Below, piece after piece: positions 8,514 through 16,871 of a stretch of DNA of 64,000 nucleotides (the stretch's first letter is position 1; every line of letters starts with the position of its first letter). Source of the stretch: Gluconacetobacter tumulicola (GTDB lineage Bacteria; Pseudomonadota; Alphaproteobacteria; Acetobacterales; Acetobacteraceae). The DNA lies in assembly GCF_014174215.1 (NCBI RefSeq), contig NZ_JABEQL010000019.1, positions 1 through 64,000 of the forward strand. Reading direction: 5' to 3'. The translations under genes were made by a program, and so were the position numbers. The notes beneath the pieces are model-generated. The model was not told the origin of the DNA and made no database searches. It saw nothing but the letters and a program-made list of their open reading frames with translations.

Positions 8514-9985
8514 GGCAGGGTTTCCAGGATTGGTTCGTTGGCGGCCGGCGGTGGCGGAAGCGCGCGGCGCCAGTGTGCGTCCATCTTGCGGGCGAAGGGG
8601 ATGAACAGGGCGGAAGCGAGGGCAACGAATGCCGCCAGCGCGGCCAGGTTGCCGAACAGATGCGCATATCCGGCGATGGAGGCCGCGCCGAGACCTCCTG
8701 CCGGCCCGCGCGTGGCATCGGTGGCGACGAGGCTGCCGAGATAGCTGGCAAGGCCGCCGAGGACAGAGAAACACCCCATCAGGCGGCCGACGCCGTCGGG
8801 GGGTGCGTAGCGGGCGATGACGGCGAGCCCGAGGGCTGCGATCAGCAGTTCGCCCAATGAGAACAGCGCATATCCCGCGACCATCCACCAGGGCGAGACC
8901 GGCCCGGCCGCGCCAGCCAGTGCTGCCGCGCGCCACAGGACGAAGGAGCCGGTCAGCAGTACGAAGCCGGACAGGAAGCGGATTGGGACGGAAATCGGGC
9001 GCCCCTTCCGTTCGGCGCGGTAATAGAGTGCGGCGAGGCAGGGGGCGAACGCGACGATCCACAGATTGTTCAGCGACTGGAACTGGCCGGGTTGCAGCGC
9101 CCAGTCCATGCCCTCGAGGCGGATCGTGGCCGCGACGTGGTCGCGCGCGAAGCCGGTCAGTGAGGTCGCGATCTGCTGGTTGAACAGGAAGAACAGGATC
9201 GCTTCGGACTGGAGGGCGAAGGATAGTTTCAGGCCCGCGCGCCAGGCGGGTTTCGAACGCCGGTAGAGCATGATCCAGATCAGCAGGATGGCGGCGGCCG
9301 CGACCCAGATGCAGGCCCTCGCGAGCGCCGGATAGTGAAGCAGTGTAAAGGCCGCGCCGATACCGGCACCGAGCAGCAGCCACAGGCGGCGATCCGGCGC
9401 GCCGGCCGGCGGGGGCGCCGTGGCCGGCAGCGTCAGCGAGACCGCGAAACCGGCCCACAGCACGGCGGCGGCGATACCGAAGCTTGCCTGCCAGCCGATA
9501 TGCACGGCGAGGAAGGGAATGGCGAGGGCCGCGATTGTCGCCCCGATATTGATGGACATGTAGTAGATGGTGAAAACGATATCGAGCCGGTCGTCGGCGC
9601 CGCTGAAGGCGTGACGCAGCAGGCTGGTGATGTTGGGCTTGAAGATGCCGCCGCCGCAGACCAGGACGGCCAGCACCAGCGAGACACCGGTCGCGCCGCC
9701 CATGCCGCTGGCCAGGCCGGTATAGCCGATGGCCAGCAGTGCGAGCGCGACGGCGACCGTCCGCCGGGCGCCCAGAATCCTGTCGCCAAGCCAGCCGCCC
9801 AGAACGGGCACGCCGAACATGAGGGCGCTGAATGCGCCCCACAGCATGATGGCGCCCTGTTCCGACAGACCCATGGTCCTGACGAAATACAGGACCGAGA
9901 CGCTCTGCAGGCCGTAGAAGCCGAACCGTTCGCACAATTCGAGCGTGGCGATCCGCAGGAAGGTGCGTCGGCGGGGCTCCATCAT
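8510..9985 (-). CDS. POT/PTR-family proton-coupled oligopeptide transporter
   Basis: A 491-residue major facilitator protein with about 12-14 hydrophobic helices. The POT signature ELCERFGFYG (ExxERFxxYG, proton coupling) is in helix 1, the family motif GGWLGDRILGARRT follows, and GGGIFKPNITSLL corresponds to the PTR2 helix 4 region. It would import di- or tripeptides across the inner membrane. It begins 1 nt after the TonB receptor stop and ends in an ATGA overlap with the next gene, so it is part of one four-gene transcript. Unlike housekeeping DtpA, its operon suggests a specialised substrate. Confidence 0.92.
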   Translation of the reverse strand: MMEPRRRTFLRIATLELCERFGFYGLQSVSVLYFVRTMGLSEQGAIMLWGAFSALMFGVPVLGGWLGDRILGARRTVAVALALLAIGYTGLASGMGGATGVSLVLAVLVCGGGIFKPNITSLLRHAFSGADDRLDIVFTIYYMSINIGATIAALAIPFLAVHIGWQASFGIAAAVLWAGFAVSLTLPATAPPPAGAPDRRLWLLLGAGIGAAFTLLHYPALARACIWVAAAAILLIWIMLYRRSKPAWRAGLKLSFALQSEAILFFLFNQQIATSLTGFARDHVAATIRLEGMDWALQPGQFQSLNNLWIVAFAPCLAALYYRAERKGRPISVPIRFLSGFVLLTGSFVLWRAAALAGAAGPVSPWWMVAGYALFSLGELLIAALGLAVIARYAPPDGVGRLMGCFSVLGGLASYLGSLVATDATRGPAGGLGAASIAGYAHLFGNLAALAAFVALASALFIPFARKMDAHWRRALPPPPAANEPILETLP

Positions 9986-9986
9986 G

Positions 9987-12326
9987 TCAGAACCTGGCGC
10001 TGATGGAGCCGAAGAACTGGCGGGGCGAGCCTGCCAGCAGGGACTGGCGGTCGCCCACCAGCGGGAAGCCCTGCTCGCCCACCGTCGAGATGTAGGGTGT
10101 GTTCAGCAGGTTGTAGACATCGAACGAGACCGAGAGGTCGCGGAAGATGCTCTGCTGGCCGAAGCTGTATCGCGCACCGACATTCGTCATCCAGAAGCCC
10201 GGCACGCTGGTATCGTTGGTGTAGCTGAGGTAGCGGCGTGAAATGTAGCTTGCATCGAAATGAGCCGAGAGCCCCTCGTAGCTGTAGGTCAGGCTCGTTT
10301 TGTACATGAACTGAGGGTAGGCGGGAACCTTCTTGCCCTGCAGATAATAGAGCACGCCTGCCGAGGTGATGTTGTTATCGTATGTCGAGCGATTGTAGCT
10401 GATGCTGTTGTCGATTGCGAGATGGCGGATCGGGTGGATCACGACGTCGGCATCCACGCCGTTCATGGTTACGCCGCCGAGATTGCCGACGGTCGAGGTC
10501 GGATTGACCAGCGAGCCGGAGGCCATGAGCCCGAGGCGGTTGGTGAAGTTCGAGCGGTAGGCGTCGACGGAAGCCGACACGACCTTGCCGTAATAATGAT
10601 AGCCGACGACGTAGGTCCAGTTGCGTTCCGGACGCAGTGTCCGGCGCGCGATATCGAATGCCGCCTGGTTTTTGACGCCCCACAGGGACGGCACGCTACC
10701 CGACTGGTAGCCTTCGTAGGTGAAGGCGCGCATGTTCTCTGCCACGTCGAAATAAAGCTCGTGGTTTTTGAGGAAATGCCAGTCGATATTGACGTGCGGC
10801 AGGAACGCGGCCGATGAGGTGACGCTGCCGTTCGGCAACTGGTCGACATGGGTGTAGGAGACGTTATTTTCGTTCGCACCGCCGGCCGTGGTGACGACGA
10901 GGGACTTGAAACCGCCGGTGATCGCGAGGCCCGGCAGGATGTGGTACGTATCGGTCAGGTGGTATTGGACCGTGTTGGTGTTGAAGCCCATGCCCCAGAC
11001 CTGGGCGAACGGGCCGCCATAGGTGTTGAACGGGCCGACTGCGCCGATCGGAGCGCCCTGCCCGAGGACGGGTTCGGAATAGTAATATTTTCCGATATCG
11101 TAACAATTATTCTCGAACCACACGCCCGTGCGCAGCACGTTGTTTTCGTAGGTGTGGGTCATCTCGGTCGTGAAGCCCAGGCGCCGGACCTGCTCGGGGA
11201 TGACCATGAACGATAGCGGGGCGCCGGTCGGCGATGCGACATAGGGGTTCGCCCAGGTCGAGTATTCCTGGCTGCCATGGCCGTAGAACAACGTCTTCCA
11301 GCGGATATGGTGGCCCATGTCGAAATCGAGTGTCAGGCCGCCCAGATAATCGCGTTCGGCCTGTCCGCCATTGTAGTAGGCGGCATCGGCGGGATCGGAC
11401 AGCGAGGCGAAGGACGAGGGATAAATCCCCTGCGCGGCGAGGTAGGCGGTGCGGTAGTCGGGCGCGTAGTTGTCCAGGCGCTGGCCTACCTTGTGCAGCA
11501 GCTCCAGGGACAGGTCCTGGTATTCGTACTGGGCGAGATCGCTCCAGTTGAAAAATGCCTTGATACTGCTGTTGTTTCCGATGGGCTGGACGATCTTGGC
11601 ATTGACCTGCTGGGTGAACTGGTCACCATAGCCTTTCCATTTATCGGCATCGACCCGCATATAGGATACATATGCCTTCGTTCCGAAAGGCGTGAAGGTG
11701 CCGGTATCGCCCTTTATGTAGGTGCGATAGCTGTTGTAGCTGCCGAACATCTGCGAGATCATGCCGCCTGCCTTGTCGGCCGGATCGGCGGAATAGAATT
11801 CCATCGCGCCGCCCAGTTCGCTGGTCGACGGAAGCGTGACGTCGCCGCCGCCCTGGCTGAGATTCATCCGGGCGATATTGTCCTGTGTGATCGCCGAATT
11901 GACGTCGAGGCCGTTATATTTGTTGTAAGACTGGTCCCCGAGCGGAATGCCGTCGAGCGTCGCGCCGAGCTGGCTCTGGTTGAAGCCGCGCACATAGAAC
12001 GATTTCGAATAGATATCGAGGCCAAGGGGATCGTTGGACACGAAGTTCGCGCCCGTCAGGCTGCCGAGGATCTTGAGCGGGCTTGTGCCTGCGACGAATT
12101 TTTCCATGTCCTTCCTGGACACGTCTGTGATGGCGCTGTGGGCGGCCCGGAGTGCCGCGGTGACCATGACGTTTTCGTTCTTCGCGCTCGATGCCGCATG
12201 TGAACGCTCCGGTTTCGCATGCTGCTTCTGATGGGGCGTGGCGTTCTGCGGTGTCGCAGCCAGGGCGGTCGAGGACAGCAGCATGAAGGCTGCGGCGCCG
12301 AAGGGGTTCATCTTTCTGGTGAACAT
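9987..12326 (-). CDS. TonB-dependent outer-membrane receptor
   Basis: A 779-residue protein with signal peptide (MNPFGAAAFMLLSSTALAATPQ), a plug domain (about residues 60-200, with FYVRGFNQSQLGATLDGIPLG and a GGG-rich segment), and a long beta-barrel rich in alternating aromatic residues. It ends in the characteristic C-terminal Phe (FFGSISARF). It would carry a substrate too large for porins into the periplasm using TonB/ExbBD. It is the first gene of the operon with the POT permease, imidase-like hydrolase and isoaspartyl peptidase, which suggests a peptide-like rather than an iron-siderophore ligand. Met6 is an alternative start. Confidence 0.92.
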   Translation of the reverse strand: MFTRKMNPFGAAAFMLLSSTALAATPQNATPHQKQHAKPERSHAASSAKNENVMVTAALRAAHSAITDVSRKDMEKFVAGTSPLKILGSLTGANFVSNDPLGLDIYSKSFYVRGFNQSQLGATLDGIPLGDQSYNKYNGLDVNSAITQDNIARMNLSQGGGDVTLPSTSELGGAMEFYSADPADKAGGMISQMFGSYNSYRTYIKGDTGTFTPFGTKAYVSYMRVDADKWKGYGDQFTQQVNAKIVQPIGNNSSIKAFFNWSDLAQYEYQDLSLELLHKVGQRLDNYAPDYRTAYLAAQGIYPSSFASLSDPADAAYYNGGQAERDYLGGLTLDFDMGHHIRWKTLFYGHGSQEYSTWANPYVASPTGAPLSFMVIPEQVRRLGFTTEMTHTYENNVLRTGVWFENNCYDIGKYYYSEPVLGQGAPIGAVGPFNTYGGPFAQVWGMGFNTNTVQYHLTDTYHILPGLAITGGFKSLVVTTAGGANENNVSYTHVDQLPNGSVTSSAAFLPHVNIDWHFLKNHELYFDVAENMRAFTYEGYQSGSVPSLWGVKNQAAFDIARRTLRPERNWTYVVGYHYYGKVVSASVDAYRSNFTNRLGLMASGSLVNPTSTVGNLGGVTMNGVDADVVIHPIRHLAIDNSISYNRSTYDNNITSAGVLYYLQGKKVPAYPQFMYKTSLTYSYEGLSAHFDASYISRRYLSYTNDTSVPGFWMTNVGARYSFGQQSIFRDLSVSFDVYNLLNTPYISTVGEQGFPLVGDRQSLLAGSPRQFFGSISARF

Positions 12327-12553
12327 ATGCGTGCCTGCGTCTCCGTTGCGTCATGTCGGGTCGTCGGGTCCGCCGGCAGGTCATTCATCGACCGGAACGA
12401 ACCGTTATCGGATTAAGCACACAAAATGTTACTCTGCAATGATACAAAATGGACGATTTGGCGAATTTTAGCATCCTTGTGTGTAACAAGTTTCCGTCCT
12501 AATATGAGCAGGCACGTTGCGCCGTTCCCGAATGTTGTCGAACAGGTCCGGCG
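12327..12553. promoter_or_regulatory. Divergent promoter/operator region (TonB receptor vs GntR regulator)
   Basis: This 227-bp gap is AT-richer than its surroundings. At 12476-12490 there is a perfect interrupted palindrome CTTGT-GTGTA-ACAAG, a size typical of GntR operators. At 12417-12432, GCACACAAAATGTTAC carries the same two modules (TTGTGTG and GTAACA on the complement) at a different spacing. The sites lie between the divergent starts and could let the adjacent GntR protein control both directions. Confidence 0.55.
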
Positions 12554-13591
12554 ATGGAGGAGGAGGATCTCATTCGACAGGACAGCGCCAACCCGGAGGT
12601 GGTGGAACAGGATGGGGGCGAGCGCCTGGACGTGACCCTCTTTCGGATCGACAGGACTCTGGACCTGCCGATCGGAACGCAACTCAAGGGACAGATCGAA
12701 TACGGGATCGGGCTCGGCGTCATCAGGCCGGGCCAGCGGCTTCCGCCTGTTCGCGAACTGGCCGAGCGGCTGGGCATTTCCCCGGTCACGGTGGGGCAGG
12801 TCTATGCCGAACTCAAGCGCGGCGGCGTACTGCGCGGACGGACCGGGGCAGGCACGTTCGTTGCCGACCTGATGGCCGGATGGTCGGCCCGAGGCGCGCG
12901 CGGCTCGGAGATCCAATCCGCGATCGATGTGTTGGTCACCCGTGCCCGGGCGCTGGGGCTGAGCACGAGCGAGGTCCTGGGCCTGGTCAGCGCGCGGATG
13001 GAAGGTGGCGGCCTGGGTGTGCCCCCGCCATCGGTGATGGTCGTCGGCAATTTCATGCAGACCACAATTGCCTATTGTCGGCAGATGGAGCGGCTGAGCG
13101 AGGGGAAGGTACGGTTTCTGCCGACGACCATCACCCAGTTGCAGACGAATCCGTCAGAACGGCAGCGTGTTGACTTGTGTCAGATGGCTGTGACATTTGC
13201 ACATCGCCGCACCGAGGTCGCGCGTATGTTGCCCGGACTGGGCGTGGCGGTCATCACCTTCATTCCGTCGATGGAGACGCGGATGAAACTGGCGCAGATC
13301 GATCCGGGAAGTCGCGTCCTGCTCGTCGTCATCAATCCGGAGTTCGCGGGGTCGATGAAAGCCGGTGTCCAGCAGTTCGCGCCGCATATCGCGGAACCTG
13401 TGGTCGTCCTGATCGACGCGCCAGAATGCGAGGTCCTGACGAGGAATGCCGATGTGATCGTCTACGCCACCGGCGCGGATGATCTCGGGCTGAAATTCCC
13501 CGACGAATCGATCCATTTTGAATATCAGCACACGCCCAATCCCCATGACGTCAGCCGCCTGATCGCCGAGCTGACCGCACGGCGGCCGTGA
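12554..13591 (+). CDS. GntR-family transcriptional regulator with ~260-residue effector domain
   Basis: The 345-residue protein has a typical GntR winged helix at about residues 30-105: QLKGQIEYGIGLGVIRPGQRLPPVRELAERLGISPVTVGQVYAELKRGGVLRGRTGAGTFV, covering the recognition helix and wing. The C-terminal ~240 residues do not resemble the usual FadR, HutC or MocR effector domains as far as I can judge; they alternate predicted strands and helices (VMVVGNF, RVLLVVINPEF, PVVVLID), as in a Rossmann-like ligand domain. It is divergent from the TonB receptor operon and 24 nt upstream of the creatininase gene, so it probably regulates both. The downstream Met choices are poor; the ATG used follows AACAGG. 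Confidence 0.85.
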   Translation: MEEEDLIRQDSANPEVVEQDGGERLDVTLFRIDRTLDLPIGTQLKGQIEYGIGLGVIRPGQRLPPVRELAERLGISPVTVGQVYAELKRGGVLRGRTGAGTFVADLMAGWSARGARGSEIQSAIDVLVTRARALGLSTSEVLGLVSARMEGGGLGVPPPSVMVVGNFMQTTIAYCRQMERLSEGKVRFLPTTITQLQTNPSERQRVDLCQMAVTFAHRRTEVARMLPGLGVAVITFIPSMETRMKLAQIDPGSRVLLVVINPEFAGSMKAGVQQFAPHIAEPVVVLIDAPECEVLTRNADVIVYATGADDLGLKFPDESIHFEYQHTPNPHDVSRLIAELTARRP

Positions 13592-13615
13592 GGGGCGCAT
13601 GTCACAGGAAACATC

Positions 13616-14311
13616 ATGAATTTACGCGAGATGAACTGGATGCAGGTCGAGGCCTATCTGGAGGCGGATGATCGCATCGTTATCCCGCTCGGTTCGACCG
13701 AACAACATGCCTATCTGAGCCTGTTCACGGATGCGATCCTGGCCGAGCGCGTGGCGCTTGAAGCCTGCGGACCGCTGGGGATTCCGGTCTGTCCTGTTGT
13801 GCCGTTCGGCATGACGCCGCGTTTTCTTGCCTATCCCGGCACGATTTCACTGCGGACGGAAACTTATCTTGCCCTTCTTGAGGACCTCGTGACCAGCCTC
13901 CACGGCCAGGGGTTCCGTCGCTTTGTGTTTGTGAACGGGCACGGTGGAAATTGTCCGATCTGGCCGTCACTCTCATTGTGGTTCGAGAAAAATATCGATT
14001 GCAGAGGCGTATTTCATGATTGGTGGCGGGCGTCGGAAACCTGGCGTATCGTGACGGCGACCGATCCAGTGGCGATGCATGCGTCGTGGATGGAGAATTT
14101 TCCGTGGACGCGTATTGCGGGCATCGCCCAGCCGGATGAGGCGAAGCCGGCCATCATGCTGGAACAATTGCATGATGTGACGCCCGAAATGGTCAGGATT
14201 CGCCTGGGCGACGGCAATTTCGGCGGACGCTACGCACGCGCGGATGCGGAGATGCACGCCATATGGGCCATCGCGGTCGAGGAGACGCGGCGGGTCATTG
14301 CGGCGGTCTGA
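13616..14311 (+). CDS. Creatininase-family metal-dependent amidohydrolase
   Basis: A 231-residue member of the creatininase/MftE/FAPy-deformylase family. The binuclear metal site is visible: GSTEQHAYL (Glu and His), then LFTDAILAERVA, and VFVNGHGGNCP with the HGGN motif. Members open cyclic amides (creatinine, formamidopyrimidines) or process modified peptides. It is cotranscribed with the GntR regulator and faces the TonB receptor operon. Together with the imidase-like hydrolase it could provide ring opening of an imported cyclic amide or peptide (inference). Creatinine itself is not indicated, because no creatinase or sarcosine oxidase genes are seen. Confidence 0.88.
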   Translation: MNLREMNWMQVEAYLEADDRIVIPLGSTEQHAYLSLFTDAILAERVALEACGPLGIPVCPVVPFGMTPRFLAYPGTISLRTETYLALLEDLVTSLHGQGFRRFVFVNGHGGNCPIWPSLSLWFEKNIDCRGVFHDWWRASETWRIVTATDPVAMHASWMENFPWTRIAGIAQPDEAKPAIMLEQLHDVTPEMVRIRLGDGNFGGRYARADAEMHAIWAIAVEETRRVIAAV

Positions 14312-14349
14312 TCACGGTCGGTACCCGACGGCGGTGCCGGCACAACCCG

Positions 14350-14925
14350 TTATTGCGGCGGTTGTTCCGTATGGTGTTGGGCCTGGAAGCGTTCGATCGA
14401 GCGGCGCAGGCCGGTGTCGGGGGCGGCGGGCATGGTGTCGCGGTAGGTGGTGCCGTTCCAGACCCAGCGGTCGGTGCCGTCCACGATCAGGTCGCGCATG
14501 CCGCCATGGAGGCGGTGTGAGAGGGCGATCGGTCCGCTGACGGAATCCAGCACCTTGACCCAGTCGCGCCGGCCGCGCCGCAGGTAGACCGAGGTGGCGC
14601 AGCCGGCCGAGCCGCACAGATTGGCCGATTGCAGTTGCACGAACAGGGCCGCGTCCCCGGCACGGGTCGAGAGGGGGGCGGAGCCGACCAGGACCACGGG
14701 CGTATCGCCCTTGCGCGTGGCCGCCGCCAGGTCGGCTGCATTGAGCGTGCGGGCTGCCAGGTCCAGCGCGCCGCCGGGTTGCTGGGCCAGGATGACCGGA
14801 TCGCCGCTCTCGGTCGCGGGGGCTGCCGGGTGGTGGGGTGCGGCCAGGGCGAGGGCGGCGGGGGCGAGCGCCATGGCGGCGGCCAGGGTGGCGAGCAGGC
14901 TTGTATGACGGGGCGGGCGAATCAT
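14350..14925 (-). CDS. Exported protein of unknown function
   Basis: I do not recognise this family. The 191-residue product starts with MIRPPRHTSLLATLAAAMALAPAALALAAP, a good Sec signal peptide with ALA-AP cleavage. The mature part contains DPVILAQQPGG, a Cys pair (LCGSAGCATSVYLR) and the repeated short motif W-V-W-N-G-T-x-Y-R. This layout fits a small secreted or periplasmic domain. The frame extends 60 codons further upstream, but the signal peptide marks the start at 14925. The gene is transcribed convergently to the creatininase gene and divergently from the DUF1653 gene. Confidence 0.7.
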   Translation of the reverse strand: MIRPPRHTSLLATLAAAMALAPAALALAAPHHPAAPATESGDPVILAQQPGGALDLAARTLNAADLAAATRKGDTPVVLVGSAPLSTRAGDAALFVQLQSANLCGSAGCATSVYLRRGRRDWVKVLDSVSGPIALSHRLHGGMRDLIVDGTDRWVWNGTTYRDTMPAAPDTGLRRSIERFQAQHHTEQPPQ

Positions 14926-15021
14926 GCGATGAGGTCCGTCGGTTCGCGGGCGGTCCTGGGGGCCGCCTGGGGAAAGGCTGGCTCCGGACCGCGATCCGGA
15001 GCCCCGTGAGGGGAGTAACGC

Positions 15022-15240
15022 ATGAACGAGACCGAAAGGACACAGCCGGGTCTGTACCGCCATTACAAGGGCGGCCTGTACACGCTGATCTGTGTCGGCC
15101 GGCATTCCGAGACCGAGGAATGGCTGGTGACCTATCGCAGCGAGGTGCGCGGCGATTACTGGGTGCGGCCGCTGGCCATGTGGATCGAGGACGTGGACGG
15201 CGTGCCCCGTTTCAGCCCCGTGCGCGAGGCGACGGGCTGA
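15022..15240 (+). CDS. DUF1653 domain protein
   Basis: This 72-residue protein carries the complete small DUF1653 fold: GLYRHYKGGLYTLICVG, then HSETEEWLVTYRS, YWVRPLAMWIEDV and a terminal RFSPV. The function of the family is unknown; members are small cytoplasmic proteins. A GAGGGGAGT ribosome binding site lies upstream of the ATG. It ends 47 nt before the exported adenosine deaminase start and could share its transcript. Confidence 0.88.
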   Translation: MNETERTQPGLYRHYKGGLYTLICVGRHSETEEWLVTYRSEVRGDYWVRPLAMWIEDVDGVPRFSPVREATG

Positions 15241-15287
15241 TCGGGCGGCCTGTTGCCTTTTTGAATCGATCGCCGCACGATCGCGGG

Positions 15288-16871
15288 ATGTCGCGATTCT
15301 CCGTTGTCTGTGCCCTGGCCGCCGGCCTGATCCTGCCCGGGGCGGCCCTTGCCGCGCCCCAATCCGTATCGCCCGATGCCGCGTCGCGCGCTTTCGCGCT
15401 GCTGGGCCGTGATCCGGCGCGGCTGGATATGCTGCTGCGGGCCATGCCCAAGGGCGCGGACCTGCATAATCATCTGGCCGGTGCCGTCTATGCCGAGAGC
15501 ATGCTGGACTGGGCGGCGCGGGATGGGTTGTGCGTCTCGCCCGTGCAGGGGCGTATTCTGGCAGGGGGCTGCGTGGCGGGTGGTGACGGGGTTCGGGCTG
15601 CCGATCTGTCGGGGCGGCCGGATATGCGGGCGGATATGATCGATGCGTTGTCGATGCGCGATTTCGTGCCGACCGCGTCCGACCGGTCGGGGCATGACCA
15701 TTTCTTTGCGACCTTTGCGCGCTTCATGCCCGCGCAGGCGGCCCATGGCGGCGACATGCTGGCCGAGGCGGCGACGCATGCGGCCGGCGATCATGTCCTG
15801 TATCTGGAATTGATGATTTCGCCCCAGCTTGGCGCGGCGGCGGGGCTGGGGGCGCGGCATCCTCTGCATGACGAGGCGTTTGCCGAGGCTGACCGGGCCA
15901 TCGGCCCCGACCTGCCGGCGCTGGTTGGGGCGGCGCGGCAGGATGTCGACGCCATGGAGGCGCGGATGCGGGCCGTGCTGCGGTGCGGAACGGCGCAGGC
16001 TGCGCCGGGATGCGGGGTGACGGTGCGCTATCTGTACCAGACGATCCGCACCATGCCGCCTGCCATGGTCTTTCCGCAGCTTGATTTCGGTTATGCGCTC
16101 GTCCATGCCGATCCGCGTTTTGTCGGTGTGAATATCGTGGCACCCGAGGACGATGCGGTGGCGATGCGCGATTACGGGCTGCATATGCGCATGTTCGGCT
16201 GGCTGGCCGCGCGCGATCCGGGGGTGAAGCTGTCGCTGCATGCGGGGGAACTGGCGCCCGGCATGGTGCCGCCCGAGGGGTTGCGCGACCATATCCGGCA
16301 GGCGGTCGAGGTGGCGGGGGCGCGCCGGATCGGCCATGGGGTCGATATCCTGCATGAGGACGATCCGGACGGGCTGATGGCGGAGATGGCGCGGCGCCGG
16401 GTGATGGTGGAGATCAACCTGACCAGCAACGATGTCATTCTCGGCATTGCCGGGGCGGGGCATCCGTTCGATGCCTATCGCGCGGCGGGGGTGCCGGTGG
16501 CGCTGTCGACCGATGACGAGGGGGTGTCGCGGATCGACCTGACGCATGAATATGCGCGGGCGGCGACGGTCTATGCGCTGGATTATGCCGCCTTGCGCGA
16601 TCTGTCGCGCGCCGGGCTGGAATATGCCTTTGTTCCTGGCGAGAGCCTGTGGCGCGGGGTGGCGCCGTATCGGATGGTTGCGGCCTGTGCGTCCGTGCCG
16701 ACGGGGGCAATGCCGGCTAGTGGCGCCTGCCATGATTTTCTGGCCGCGAGTGCCCGGGCGCGTCTGCAATGGGCGCTGGAAGCGCGGCTGCATGATTTCG
16801 AAACCATGATGATCCGCGAAGCGGGGCAGGGTGCTGGCTCCGCGCGGCCGAAAGGATATGGACCGGCATGA
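15288..16871 (+). CDS. Exported adenosine deaminase-family protein
   Basis: A 527-residue zinc-dependent adenosine/AMP deaminase-superfamily enzyme that would convert (deoxy)adenosine to inosine. Active-site motifs are present in order: DLHNHLAGAV (zinc HxH), KLSLHAGE (His-Ala-Gly-Glu), RRIGHGVDI and LSTDDEGVS. The N-terminus (MSRFSVVCALAAGLILPGAALAAPQ) is a Sec signal peptide, and the protein is longer than cytoplasmic Add (~340 residues), as are secreted ADGF-type enzymes. Extra Cys residues fit an oxidising compartment. Its TGA overlaps the ATG of the next gene, an exported purine nucleoside protein. Together they form a periplasmic purine-salvage pair. Confidence 0.9.
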   Translation: MSRFSVVCALAAGLILPGAALAAPQSVSPDAASRAFALLGRDPARLDMLLRAMPKGADLHNHLAGAVYAESMLDWAARDGLCVSPVQGRILAGGCVAGGDGVRAADLSGRPDMRADMIDALSMRDFVPTASDRSGHDHFFATFARFMPAQAAHGGDMLAEAATHAAGDHVLYLELMISPQLGAAAGLGARHPLHDEAFAEADRAIGPDLPALVGAARQDVDAMEARMRAVLRCGTAQAAPGCGVTVRYLYQTIRTMPPAMVFPQLDFGYALVHADPRFVGVNIVAPEDDAVAMRDYGLHMRMFGWLAARDPGVKLSLHAGELAPGMVPPEGLRDHIRQAVEVAGARRIGHGVDILHEDDPDGLMAEMARRRVMVEINLTSNDVILGIAGAGHPFDAYRAAGVPVALSTDDEGVSRIDLTHEYARAATVYALDYAALRDLSRAGLEYAFVPGESLWRGVAPYRMVAACASVPTGAMPASGACHDFLAASARARLQWALEARLHDFETMMIREAGQGAGSARPKGYGPA

